Shown one piece after another: positions 8,571 to 16,397 of a DNA stretch of 50,617 bases. A program made the translations under genes and the position numbers. Position 1 is the stretch's first letter. Every line of letters begins with the position of its first letter. Under the pieces are notes generated by a model that was not told the DNA's origin, did not search any database, and saw only the letters and a program-made list of their open reading frames with translations. Origin of the DNA: Planctomycetota bacterium (lineage in GTDB: Bacteria > Planctomycetota > GCA-2746535); assembly GCA_002746535.1 (NCBI GenBank), contig NVWA01000007.1, positions 1 through 50,617 of the forward strand, read 5' to 3'.

Positions 8571-9932
8571 TTAAATATTTCCCTTCCACTTGTTTTTTAT
8601 CGCTAAAATCACTTCATCAAAGTTCATACTTCGAGAAGCTTTAACTAAGACAGCATCATTTGATTGAATATAAGATAAACAAAAAGAAATTAATTCATCT
8701 TTACATTCAAAAGCATGCGTTTCAGCACAATCAATTAAAGCGCTAGCATTAATAAGTTCAGGTCCATTTATGATAACTCCATCAAATTTAAATTTATTTA
8801 GTTCAACTATTAATCGCTCATGCAATGCAGTACTTTGCTCACCCAATTCTTTCATATCGCCTAAGATAATAATTTTCCGCTTTGCTAAGGTATTATTTTG
8901 CAAAACTTCAAAGGCGGCTAACATCGAGTCATAACTTGCATTATAGGAGTCATCGATCAAAACAATTGGGGTTTTCAAAACTACCTCCAATCGATTGGCA
9001 GCAGGTTTTAAGCCCTGACATGATTCTTGTAAATCAGAAATTGGTATACCCAGTTCAAGAGCAACAACTAATGAAGCTAAAAAGTTTGCTAAGTAATGTG
9101 ACTCCTTAAAAGGTAGTTGATATTGGTGTCCATTAATTGTTACTACACAACCATCGTTCTTTAATATTTTGTCTTCGATTTTATAATCACCAGAAGACAA
9201 TCCAAAAGATATTACTTTGCAATCACATTGACTTTTCAAGTACTCAAACATTAATGATTCTTCATTCAGGATAGCAACACCATTGGCAGGAATCGATTTT
9301 AACAACTCTGCTTTTTCTTTTGCGACACCTTCAATATTTTCGAGGAATTCCAAATGAGTGGGACCAATATTTGTAATCACACCAATAGATGGTCGAAGAA
9401 TATCTGCCAATGGTTTTATTTCACCAAAATGATTTGTTCCTGCCTCGACAATAGAAAAGTTATGCTCTGTCTCCAAATCAAACACCGTTAAAGGGACACC
9501 AATTTGATTATTATTGTTTTTGATTGTCTCAAGAACTGGACCGCTAGTTTTTAATAATTGGCCAATAAAATTTCTCGTAGATGTTTTGCCGGCTGATCCG
9601 GTGATGCCAATCCATGGAATCGAACTTTCACTACGAATACCCGCTGCTATTTGTTGCAATGCTAAGAGAGTATCCTCAACGAAAATAAAATTTACCTCAT
9701 CACCTTTTTCTAAATAATCGGTATGAGCAATACATATGACAGCTCCGTTTTCAATAGCTTCAGAAAAAAAATCATGTCCATCAAAATTTTCACCTCTAAT
9801 AGCAATAAATATTGAAGGATTCTCTTTTTTCATCACTCTAGTATCTATATGAATGGACATCAACTCTGATTTAATATCTTCCGGCTTAGGCAAAGATAAA
9901 TAGGAATATAATTGAGAAGCTTTTATTTTCAT
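8571..9932 (-). CDS. murF: UDP-MurNAc-tripeptide D-alanyl-D-alanine ligase (MurF)
   Basis: MurF adds D-Ala-D-Ala to UDP-MurNAc-tripeptide in the cytoplasm, completing the peptidoglycan pentapeptide precursor. The 453-residue length is typical. The ATP-binding loop GITGSAGKTSTR lies near residue 112, and the central domain shows NNNNQIGVPLTVF, EAGTNHFGEI and NIGPTHLE, all characteristic of MurF. The C-terminal domain contains DDSYNAS and LGDMKELG. The ATG at 9932 abuts the murE stop with no spacer (TAG then ATG), so the two are almost certainly translationally coupled. Confidence 0.95.
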   Translation of the reverse strand: MKIKASQLYSYLSLPKPEDIKSELMSIHIDTRVMKKENPSIFIAIRGENFDGHDFFSEAIENGAVICIAHTDYLEKGDEVNFIFVEDTLLALQQIAAGIRSESSIPWIGITGSAGKTSTRNFIGQLLKTSGPVLETIKNNNNQIGVPLTVFDLETEHNFSIVEAGTNHFGEIKPLADILRPSIGVITNIGPTHLEFLENIEGVAKEKAELLKSIPANGVAILNEESLMFEYLKSQCDCKVISFGLSSGDYKIEDKILKNDGCVVTINGHQYQLPFKESHYLANFLASLVVALELGIPISDLQESCQGLKPAANRLEVVLKTPIVLIDDSYNASYDSMLAAFEVLQNNTLAKRKIIILGDMKELGEQSTALHERLIVELNKFKFDGVIINGPELINASALIDCAETHAFECKDELISFCLSYIQSNDAVLVKASRSMNFDEVILAIKNKWKGNI

Positions 9933-11405
9933 CTAGCTTCCGATCTTTCTTTTTTCTAAAGCTGCTTTTGCGACAATACGATCATCAAATTCAATTGTTC
10001 GATCCCCTAAGATTTGATAATCTTCATGGCCCTTGCCTAAAATCATTACAATGTCTTGGTCATCAGCATTTGATATTGCAAACTCAATGGCTTGCTTTCT
10101 ATCCGGAATAATATTAAAACTTTTAGTAGTGAATCCTTTTTCTACTTCTTCAATAATATCAAGGGGATCTTCCGTGCGAGGATTATCATTAGTCAAAATA
10201 ATGCGATCACCATATTGTTCTGACACAGCCCCCATCAAAGGTCGTTTTTTTCGATCGCGATCACCTCCACAACCAAACACAACCCATAGATCATGCTTCT
10301 TCAAAGGAGCAACACTTTTTAATACATTATCCATAGCATCATGAGTATGTGCATAATCAACAATCACTTGAGGCCCAGAACTAGAATCAATGCATACTCT
10401 TTCAACTCTACCAGATACACCTTTAAATTTTCTAATAATTTTTAAGACGTCATCAATCTGATACCCTAACTCAGTAAAAAATACAATTACTTGAGCGATA
10501 TTATCAATATTATAATTTCCGATCAATTGAGTTTTAACGTCATACGAATGATTTGAAAATGTAAGCTTAAAATCACACCCCTCTATATTTAACTTTTCTT
10601 CTGAAATCAAATATTTAGCATTTGAATCTCTACCCACTGAAACCACATTTTTTTTACACAATTGATTGATCTTTTTACCAAAATTATTATCTAAGTTTAC
10701 AATTACGATTCCATTTTCAGATACATAATCCAATAATTTTAATTTATCTTTTTCATATGATTCAATTGTTTCGTGATAATCCAAATGATCTTGTGTCAAA
10801 TTGGTAAAAATTGCCGCTTCCAATTTTAAATTACCAAGTCGATTTTGACTTAAGGCATGGGATGACGCTTCTATCACACAATGGTTGATATGTTTCTGAC
10901 TGGCCTGATTTAATAAACGTAATATTGAATGATAAGGTGGCGTTGTGTGTGTTGCGATTTCCTCGTCAATACCATCAGAATATAAAATTGTACCGATCAG
11001 ACCACAATTCTCTCCCAATTCGTCATATATTTTTTTAATCAAAGTTGCAATTGTTGATTTTCCGTTTGTTCCCGTTATCCCAATCAAACCCCGAAATTCT
11101 CGACCTAAAGGATAGAGTTTTTCTATCAAAACATTTAATTCTTTAGACAAATCCTTTACGACTAAATTTGGAATCTCAACATCAACTTTATTTTCTGAAA
11201 TTATTAACCGAGCACCATTGTCAACAGCTTGTTGGCAATATAGATGTCCATCAGTAGAAGCTCCCTTCAATGCACAAAAAGCAGCATCTTCTAAAATATT
11301 ATTAGAATCAACTGAGACATGCCTTATATCAATAAAATTTGAGGAATCATTTGAAGTATTAAGAAAAGCAGATTGAAATAATGAAGTTATCTCATCTATT
11401 TTCAT
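9933..11405 (-). CDS. murE: UDP-MurNAc-L-Ala-D-Glu:meso-diaminopimelate ligase (MurE)
   Basis: MurE adds the third residue to UDP-MurNAc-dipeptide. The P-loop is GTNGKST (about 112-118), followed by TTPPYHSILR and EASSHAL in the central domain and YAHTHDAMDN and GKGHEDYQ in the C-terminal domain. The specificity motif reads DNPR (about 407-410), the signature of enzymes that use meso-diaminopimelate and not lysine, so the cell wall is predicted to be of the DAP type. The 490-residue length is normal. Its ATG overlaps the ftsI stop by four bases (ATGA), and its stop abuts murF, fixing it firmly in the operon. Confidence 0.95.
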   Translation of the reverse strand: MKIDEITSLFQSAFLNTSNDSSNFIDIRHVSVDSNNILEDAAFCALKGASTDGHLYCQQAVDNGARLIISENKVDVEIPNLVVKDLSKELNVLIEKLYPLGREFRGLIGITGTNGKSTIATLIKKIYDELGENCGLIGTILYSDGIDEEIATHTTPPYHSILRLLNQASQKHINHCVIEASSHALSQNRLGNLKLEAAIFTNLTQDHLDYHETIESYEKDKLKLLDYVSENGIVIVNLDNNFGKKINQLCKKNVVSVGRDSNAKYLISEEKLNIEGCDFKLTFSNHSYDVKTQLIGNYNIDNIAQVIVFFTELGYQIDDVLKIIRKFKGVSGRVERVCIDSSSGPQVIVDYAHTHDAMDNVLKSVAPLKKHDLWVVFGCGGDRDRKKRPLMGAVSEQYGDRIILTNDNPRTEDPLDIIEEVEKGFTTKSFNIIPDRKQAIEFAISNADDQDIVMILGKGHEDYQILGDRTIEFDDRIVAKAALEKRKIGS

Positions 11406-13138
11406 TGCTCCCTCTCTATTTCATTTTCACTTAAAATAATTTTATCTGGCGGTACATTTAAATATTGCAGGCTGTTTTCAATTATTAATTTTACGGCAGG
11501 TGCAGCAACAGTTCCACCATACCCTTTGCCTAATGGATCATCAAGCACAACAAGCACAACAATTTTTGGATTATTAATTGGTGCTATGCCAATAAAAGAA
11601 CCCACATGTTGTGTTTTTGAATAAGCTCCATTTACTATTTTTTGGCTAGTACCTGTTTTACCACCAATATCATAGAGGTCTGATCTGGCATTTTTCCCGG
11701 TACCTTCTTCAACTACTTTTTTTAAAATTCTTAAAACCCTTTTACTAGTTTCAACTTTTAGTACACGTTTTTCAATTTCTGGTGGCCAATCTTGAATAAC
11801 AAATCCATCCTCTGAAACAATTTGTTTTATTATTCTAGGCTTCATCATTAAGCCACCATTTGCTAGCGCACCATATGCTTTAACTAATTGTATCGGTGTA
11901 ACATTTATTTCTTGCCCCATAGGAATAGAAGTAATCGAATAATGATTCGTCCATTTATCAACATGATTAAAAATACCATATTCTTCACCGGTGAGACCCA
12001 AATGAGTTTTTTGACCAAAACCAAAATCTCTTAAATATTGAAATAGTTTTTGCTCACCTAACTTAATAGCAATTTTGGCTGTACCAATATTGCTCGATTT
12101 AATCAAGACATTTTCAGTTGAGATTGTATGACAAGCATGAGAATCTCTCAAAGTTCTCGGACCAAATTTCCAAATTCCCGGACCACAATCAATCATCTCA
12201 TCTTCTTTAATAAGCCCTTCATTGAAGGCAGCAGCAAAAGTAAAAGATTTAAACGTTGAACCAGGTTCATAGATGGCATTGACGGCACGATTTCTCATAG
12301 TTTCCATGTTATAATCTTTATATCGATTATTATCAAATCTTGGATATGACACCATTGCGAGAACATCGCCATTGTGAATATTATAAACTAAACCAACGGC
12401 ACTTTTAGGCCTAAATTTTTCTACCATCATATAGAGGGCATCTTCGGTAAATGTTTGAATGACACTATCAATGGTCAACAATACATTTTTTGTTCTGACT
12501 TGCTTAGGAGGTTCTTCTAATTGTTGAAGAATTTTATTGCCCCTATTATCTCTGCGCATATAAATTTTATAACTTTTACCACTTAACCATTGATTACAAG
12601 TCAACTCCAATCCTGCTAACCCCTGATCATCAACACCGGTATAGCCAATCACATGACTCAATGATTTAGAACCAGGATAACGTCTTTTATATTCCGCAAC
12701 TAAATCTATAAACCCAAAGCCATCTTTTTTTAGTTGTCGAATTTTCTGTTCTTCATATTTGGTTAAAATTCTTTTAACCCAACGAAATTTTGATGTAGAA
12801 TTAAATTTCTTGATTGTTTTATTAAACGGTAAATGCAAAACTCGCGAAAGAGTTCTAGCTAATTGTCTTTTATCGGCATCTTTACTAACCATTTGTGGAT
12901 ACATACAGCAAGAATAAACTCTTACGGATAACGCAAGAGGATCACCTCTTTGATCTAATATTTTTCCACGAGGAGTTCTAATCGTAATATAACTTGACGT
13001 GATTTTCTTTTTATAATTCGTGTGGTCTTTAAATTGTTTTACTTGTAAAACCCAAGCTTTTACGAAACAGCCAATAAATAATAAAATTAAGCCTGCTAAA
13101 TACAAACTACACCAAAATGAAATATTGTGTTGCTTCAA
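11402..13138 (-). CDS. ftsI: division-specific class B penicillin-binding protein (FtsI/PBP3)
   Basis: FtsI is the DD-transpeptidase that cross-links septal peptidoglycan, working with FtsW. It has one N-terminal membrane anchor (about residues 8-30), a dimerisation/pedestal region with RTPRGKILDQRGDPLA, and a transpeptidase domain with the three catalytic motifs STFK (Ser294, Lys297), SSN (348-350) and KTGT (494-497). The 578-residue length matches E. coli FtsI and no PASTA domain is present. The start is a TTG at 13138: AAGGGG lies six bases upstream, and no other in-frame start precedes the membrane segment. It follows the ftsL-like gene closely and overlaps murE by four bases. Confidence 0.94.
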   Translation of the reverse strand: MKQHNISFWCSLYLAGLILLFIGCFVKAWVLQVKQFKDHTNYKKKITSSYITIRTPRGKILDQRGDPLALSVRVYSCCMYPQMVSKDADKRQLARTLSRVLHLPFNKTIKKFNSTSKFRWVKRILTKYEEQKIRQLKKDGFGFIDLVAEYKRRYPGSKSLSHVIGYTGVDDQGLAGLELTCNQWLSGKSYKIYMRRDNRGNKILQQLEEPPKQVRTKNVLLTIDSVIQTFTEDALYMMVEKFRPKSAVGLVYNIHNGDVLAMVSYPRFDNNRYKDYNMETMRNRAVNAIYEPGSTFKSFTFAAAFNEGLIKEDEMIDCGPGIWKFGPRTLRDSHACHTISTENVLIKSSNIGTAKIAIKLGEQKLFQYLRDFGFGQKTHLGLTGEEYGIFNHVDKWTNHYSITSIPMGQEINVTPIQLVKAYGALANGGLMMKPRIIKQIVSEDGFVIQDWPPEIEKRVLKVETSKRVLRILKKVVEEGTGKNARSDLYDIGGKTGTSQKIVNGAYSKTQHVGSFIGIAPINNPKIVVLVVLDDPLGKGYGGTVAAPAVKLIIENSLQYLNVPPDKIILSENEIEREQ

Positions 13139-13144
13139 CAGGTA

Positions 13145-13150
13145 CCCCTT
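13145..13150 (-). promoter_or_regulatory. ribosome binding site supporting the TTG start of ftsI
   Basis: AAGGGG on the minus strand, six bases upstream of TTG 13138 and overlapping the stop codon of the ftsL-like gene. It supports use of the rare TTG start. Confidence 0.65.
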
Positions 13151-13566
13151 TAATTATCAATTAGATTCAACGCATCTCTTTCAGACAGCAGACTCTTCCA
13201 AACCTTACCTTTGTTCTCATGAAACTCTTTTATCGTTTTCATTCGCTCTTCAGGATTCACATAAATATTCTTATAATATTCTTTATTAGCTGGCTTTAGG
13301 TTTAAATTTAATTCAGCTGATTTTCGCAATAACATCTTTGGACTTTTTAGTTTTTCAACTAAGTAATATTCTTCATCTTGTTGAATTTGTTTTTCTTTTT
13401 TGATATTCATCAGACGACCAATTTCATAGCCTGATTTCAACTTTAACCTTTCTAAATGAATAATATATAAACCGAGCACCAAGACTTGCCCCAAAAACAG
13501 AATCACTCCTAGCCTAGCTATACTTTTTTTAAAACGTTTTTTAAAAGGTACTTTTTTCGCTTTCAT
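13150..13566 (-). CDS. FtsL-like single-pass membrane division protein
   Basis: This small protein of 138 residues has a basic N terminus (KAKKVPFKKRFKKS), one membrane segment (about 17-37) and then a charged, heptad-like helical region (about 40-90). Position and topology match FtsL, the bitopic coiled-coil protein that stabilises the divisome between rsmH and ftsI in nearly all dcw clusters. Sequence conservation in FtsL is very low, so the assignment rests mostly on context. The gene overlaps rsmH by four bases (ATGA), and its stop contains part of the ribosome binding site for ftsI. The C-terminal tail of about 45 residues after the coiled coil is longer than in E. coli FtsL. Confidence 0.75.
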   Translation of the reverse strand: MKAKKVPFKKRFKKSIARLGVILFLGQVLVLGLYIIHLERLKLKSGYEIGRLMNIKKEKQIQQDEEYYLVEKLKSPKMLLRKSAELNLNLKPANKEYYKNIYVNPEERMKTIKEFHENKGKVWKSLLSERDALNLIDN

Positions 13567-14447
13567 ATTTTTTCTAATACTCTCATTTTTGCACTTCGAC
13601 TTCTACCGTTTTCCCGCATTTCTTTTTCTGAAGGTAATAATGGTTTTTTAGTTAATATTTTAGCCTGACCATTATCTTTCAGATCCCTAAAACTCCATTT
13701 TACAATTCGATCTTCCAATGAATGAAAAGAAATAATTACTAAACGACCACCAACCTCCAGAAGTTTAATCGCTTCTTCGATGGCATTTTTCAACACATCA
13801 AGTTCTCGATTAATTAATATTCTTAAGGCTTGAAATGTTCTGGTAGCTTTATCAATTTTAGTTCGAGGTCCAGGAATCGCCTTGCGAATTAATTCAGCAA
13901 GTTCCTTTGTTGTTTCAATCTTTTTGATTTTTCTTTGTTCAATTATCGCGTTCGCAATTCTTTTATAATAACGTTCTTCGCCATATTCTTTGATAACTTT
14001 TTCCAATTCACTCTTTGGTACGGATTTCAGGTAGTCTTTAACGGGCATGCCTACTGATTGATTCATTCTCATGTCCAGATCACCTTCGTTTTCATCTCTA
14101 AAACTAAATCCCCTTTGAGCCTGATCTAATTGCATCGAAGATACACCAATATCTAGGAGAATTCCATCTAATGATGAAAAAGCCTCTTTTTTCAATGCCT
14201 CAGCCATGTTTTCAAAATTCAATTGATAAAAGGAGACATTATTAATTTCTTCTAATTTATCTCGCGCAACATCAAGAGCACTTTCATCTACATCCAATCC
14301 CAATAATCTACCTGAGGGACCAATTCTCCTTGATATTTCTAATGAGTGACCAGCAGCCCCCAGTGTACCATCTAAAAAATGTTGCCCTTCTTTAGGATTA
14401 AGCCATTCTAAAGTTTCTTGCAACATTACCGAATAATGTAAAGCCAC
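13563..14447 (-). CDS. rsmH: 16S rRNA (cytosine1402-N4)-methyltransferase RsmH
   Basis: RsmH (MraW) methylates N4 of C1402 in the decoding centre of 16S rRNA using S-adenosylmethionine. The N terminus HYSVMLQETLEWL and the SAM-binding stretch FLDGTLGAAGHS (about 24-35) are diagnostic, as are DIGVSSMQLDQAQRGFSFR and the late ISFHSLEDRIVK. The 294-residue length is slightly short of the E. coli protein (313). It starts at GTG 14447 with AGGA five bases upstream; a nearby ATG is out of frame. The gene lies in its standard place early in the dcw cluster but is separated from mraZ by a small unknown gene. Confidence 0.95.
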   Translation of the reverse strand: MALHYSVMLQETLEWLNPKEGQHFLDGTLGAAGHSLEISRRIGPSGRLLGLDVDESALDVARDKLEEINNVSFYQLNFENMAEALKKEAFSSLDGILLDIGVSSMQLDQAQRGFSFRDENEGDLDMRMNQSVGMPVKDYLKSVPKSELEKVIKEYGEERYYKRIANAIIEQRKIKKIETTKELAELIRKAIPGPRTKIDKATRTFQALRILINRELDVLKNAIEEAIKLLEVGGRLVIISFHSLEDRIVKWSFRDLKDNGQAKILTKKPLLPSEKEMRENGRSRSAKMRVLEKI

Positions 14448-14459
14448 TCATTTCCTGTT

Positions 14460-14663
14460 CTATTTAACGATCAATTTTGAAACATACGAGCTTACTTCAA
14501 TATCATTAAACATATCACCAATTTTTTTTAATTTTTCTAATTTTGATACAACATCCTTGGCTTCATCAGCAAAAACATTGTTTTGTGGTTCGCAGACCAA
14601 CTTTCCATCGACAAATAACATGGATAGGTTTTCTGATACATGGGATACGCTTTTTGAACTCAT
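14460..14663 (-). CDS. small unknown protein inserted between mraZ and rsmH
   Basis: This 67-residue acidic-to-neutral protein is not one I recognise. It has no signal peptide, no membrane segment and no cysteine pair motif; the middle (ADEAKDVVSKLEKLKKIGDMF, about 32-52) should be helical and amphipathic. It is probably real: an AAGGAG lies six bases before the ATG, it fits the operon with 27 bp to mraZ and 12 bp to rsmH, and no other frame is open there. Its place in the dcw cluster suggests a role in division, wall synthesis or control of the operon, but nothing in the sequence proves this. Confidence 0.65.
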   Translation of the reverse strand: MSSKSVSHVSENLSMLFVDGKLVCEPQNNVFADEAKDVVSKLEKLKKIGDMFNDIEVSSYVSKLIVK

Positions 14664-14669
14664 TTACTG

Positions 14670-14675
14670 CTCCTT
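14670..14675 (-). promoter_or_regulatory. ribosome binding site of the small dcw gene
   Basis: AAGGAG on the minus strand, six bases from the ATG at 14663. It is the main evidence that the small reading frame is translated. Confidence 0.65.
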
Positions 14676-14690
14676 TTAAATTATTAACTT

Positions 14691-15182
14691 TTATAAATCA
14701 TCAACAAAATCTTTAAATGTTTGCTTAATATTTGTCGCATATTGATTAATTAAGATCTCAAAAGAAGCCTTGTCCCAAATCTCTACTTTGGAACCACTAC
14801 CTACAAAATAGACTTCCTTATCTCTTATCCCAACCAAATCAATCAACTCTTTTTTAAGGGTAAATCGGTTTTGTGTATCTAACTCGACTTTTTTTGCACT
14901 TGAACGCATGATTTTAATTTGCTTACCAACTTCTTTAACATTGGCCTTTCTCAACCGATCCTCCATTTTTTGAACAACTTCATTCCAAATATTTAAAGGA
15001 TACATCATGATCCGGCGGCTTAATTCACTTTCTTTTTCTGAATCAACCTCTATAAAATCTTCACTGAATAAATAATAGTTTTTAGGCATGGCGTCGGATT
15101 CTTCTGAATCTCGAAGTTTTGAAGGCATAACGACTTGATTTTTAGATTGGATTTTAATGAGATATCTGCTATTAAAGCTCAT
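14691..15182 (-). CDS. mraZ: MraZ-like transcriptional regulator of the dcw cluster
   Basis: MraZ is an AbrB/SpoVT-like DNA-binding protein that normally controls its own dcw operon. The second half is clearly MraZ-like (SSAKKVELDTQNRFTLKKEL and the following GSGSKVEIWDKASFE). The conserved D-x-x-x-R DNA-binding signature is kept in the second repeat (DTQNR) but lost in the first (QSKNQ in IKIQSKNQVVMP), so DNA binding may be altered. At 163 residues it is longer than the usual ~150. It is the first gene of the dcw cluster, with AGGGG before the ATG at 15182 and a good promoter about 50 bp upstream. Confidence 0.88.
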   Translation of the reverse strand: MSFNSRYLIKIQSKNQVVMPSKLRDSEESDAMPKNYYLFSEDFIEVDSEKESELSRRIMMYPLNIWNEVVQKMEDRLRKANVKEVGKQIKIMRSSAKKVELDTQNRFTLKKELIDLVGIRDKEVYFVGSGSKVEIWDKASFEILINQYATNIKQTFKDFVDDL

Positions 15183-15233
15183 TTATGCCCCTGAATCCAA
15201 CTTATTTGTACTGATTTCCCCTATTTTGAGAGA

Positions 15234-15261
15234 ATAATATTACATTAGGACAATTTTGCAA
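15234..15261 (-). promoter_or_regulatory. predicted promoter of the dcw operon
   Basis: On the minus strand, -35 TTGCAA (15256-15261) and -10 TATTAT (15234-15239) are separated by 16 bases and lie about 50 bp before the mraZ start. Between it and mraZ are two GGGG tracts (around 15187-15191 and 15218-15222) that could be part of MraZ binding sites, but no clear repeated box was seen. Confidence 0.55.
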
Positions 15262-15884
15262 AGAATATTTCCTAATTTCTACCAGAATTGTTTCGAAATT
15301 TTATGATCAGAAATGAGGCTTACAACATGTAGTGGCCATGCAAAATATGGATACAAACTTATTAATTTATTTTAGAATGTTGCAATGACACTTTTGAAAC
15401 GATCTAAGATAGTTTTAAAACCACAATCATCAAAAATCTTTATTTCAAATTTTGAGCTTATAGTCAGTCTTAGGCCGTCTCAAGTTGTTTTACAAATTTT
15501 TGAGAGCTAAATTCCTTTTGATAATCATTACAGGATATCAATTTTAGCAGTTTCAATATTAGTCATTAATTTCCACAAGAAATAAAAAACATTTAACATC
15601 AGTTTTGGATTTAATCTCAAGTTATATGATTTAAATTACCAATTATATTTACGACTCAAAAATACAACTTTAATCAAACTTTTGTCTGTTCAATCGTCGT
15701 AAGAAAAACTGCTTCGACAGGATTAATTCTGATAAAATGTTTCAGAACAAATCAACTTTTACTTGAGCTATAATGATTCCGAACTGAATCTAATCCTATT
15801 CAGCTGGGTAACGGCAAGATGGTCTACTAAATTTCTCACTCATTAAAAAATAAACAATTATAACTAAAATAAAATGATGTTTTT
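15262..15884. other. long intergenic gap upstream of the dcw promoter
   Basis: No reading frame of useful length is present on either strand. A perfect 6-bp stem (CTGAAT at 15784-15789 with ATTCAG at 15798-15803) is the only hairpin noted. It does not look like a tRNA, RNase P RNA or tmRNA. It lies downstream of the fatty-acid genes and could hold an untranslated RNA or simply decayed sequence. Confidence 0.5.
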
Positions 15885-16397
15885 TTATTCTCTATCTAAT
15901 ATTGCAAGAATAAGCTTATAGGAAGCAACTTTGATATCATTGATGAGCGTATCACCTTGCAAACGGGCAACACCAAGATCAACATTCATACTTTTTAACT
16001 GTACAATATGTTTAATCGTCTGCCCTGGCTTAATGGGCGTTTTAAATTTCGCTTTTTCAATACTACCAACAAAAATATCCTTCGCTTTACAACATCCTAA
16101 ATTATAACGGATCAAAATAGTACCTGCTTGGGCAAAACTTTCGGCTACTAAGCAACCTGGCATAACAGGATTGTGTGTAAAGTGAGAAAGTACATATGGC
16201 TGATTTTCAGATATAGCAAATTCACCCGTAATGGCATCATCAGTTAAACCATAGACTCTATCTATAAAAAAAAAGTCATCACCATATGGAATTATTTTCT
16301 GAATATTATTTTTATTGATCGTGCCCATTTCATCTACGAAGGCATTAATATATTCTTTCCAATCAATGATCGAATTTTCTGAAGATGATGGTGGCAT
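15885..16397 (-). CDS. 3-hydroxyacyl-ACP dehydratase (FabA/FabZ-like hot-dog fold)
   Basis: This protein of 170 residues dehydrates 3-hydroxyacyl-ACP in type II fatty acid synthesis. The active-site region reads LSHFTHNPVMPGCL followed by AESFAQ. The catalytic histidine should be His72 and the acid Glu86, which is the FabZ type, whereas PVMPGCL and the overall length resemble FabA (E. coli FabA uses Asp). It could therefore be a FabZ homologue or a FabA-like enzyme with isomerase ability; the sequence alone does not decide. The start is the ATG at 16397 with GGAGGA four bases upstream; the frame is open to 16415 but that start has no support. It overlaps the ketosynthase gene by 35 bp, so the two are tightly coupled. 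Confidence 0.82.
   Translation of the reverse strand: MPPSSSENSIIDWKEYINAFVDEMGTINKNNIQKIIPYGDDFFFIDRVYGLTDDAITGEFAISENQPYVLSHFTHNPVMPGCLVAESFAQAGTILIRYNLGCCKAKDIFVGSIEKAKFKTPIKPGQTIKHIVQLKSMNVDLGVARLQGDTLINDIKVASYKLILAILDRE

Noticed and set aside
13020..13289. Plus-strand frame across the ftsI start and ftsL-like gene
   Set aside because: It is a shadow of two coupled genes that overlap or abut their neighbours in the dcw cluster.
15781..15830. Hairpin with a TTCG-bearing stretch that might be a tRNA arm
   Set aside because: Stem and loop sizes do not fit a T arm, and no anticodon arm or acceptor stem could be found around it.
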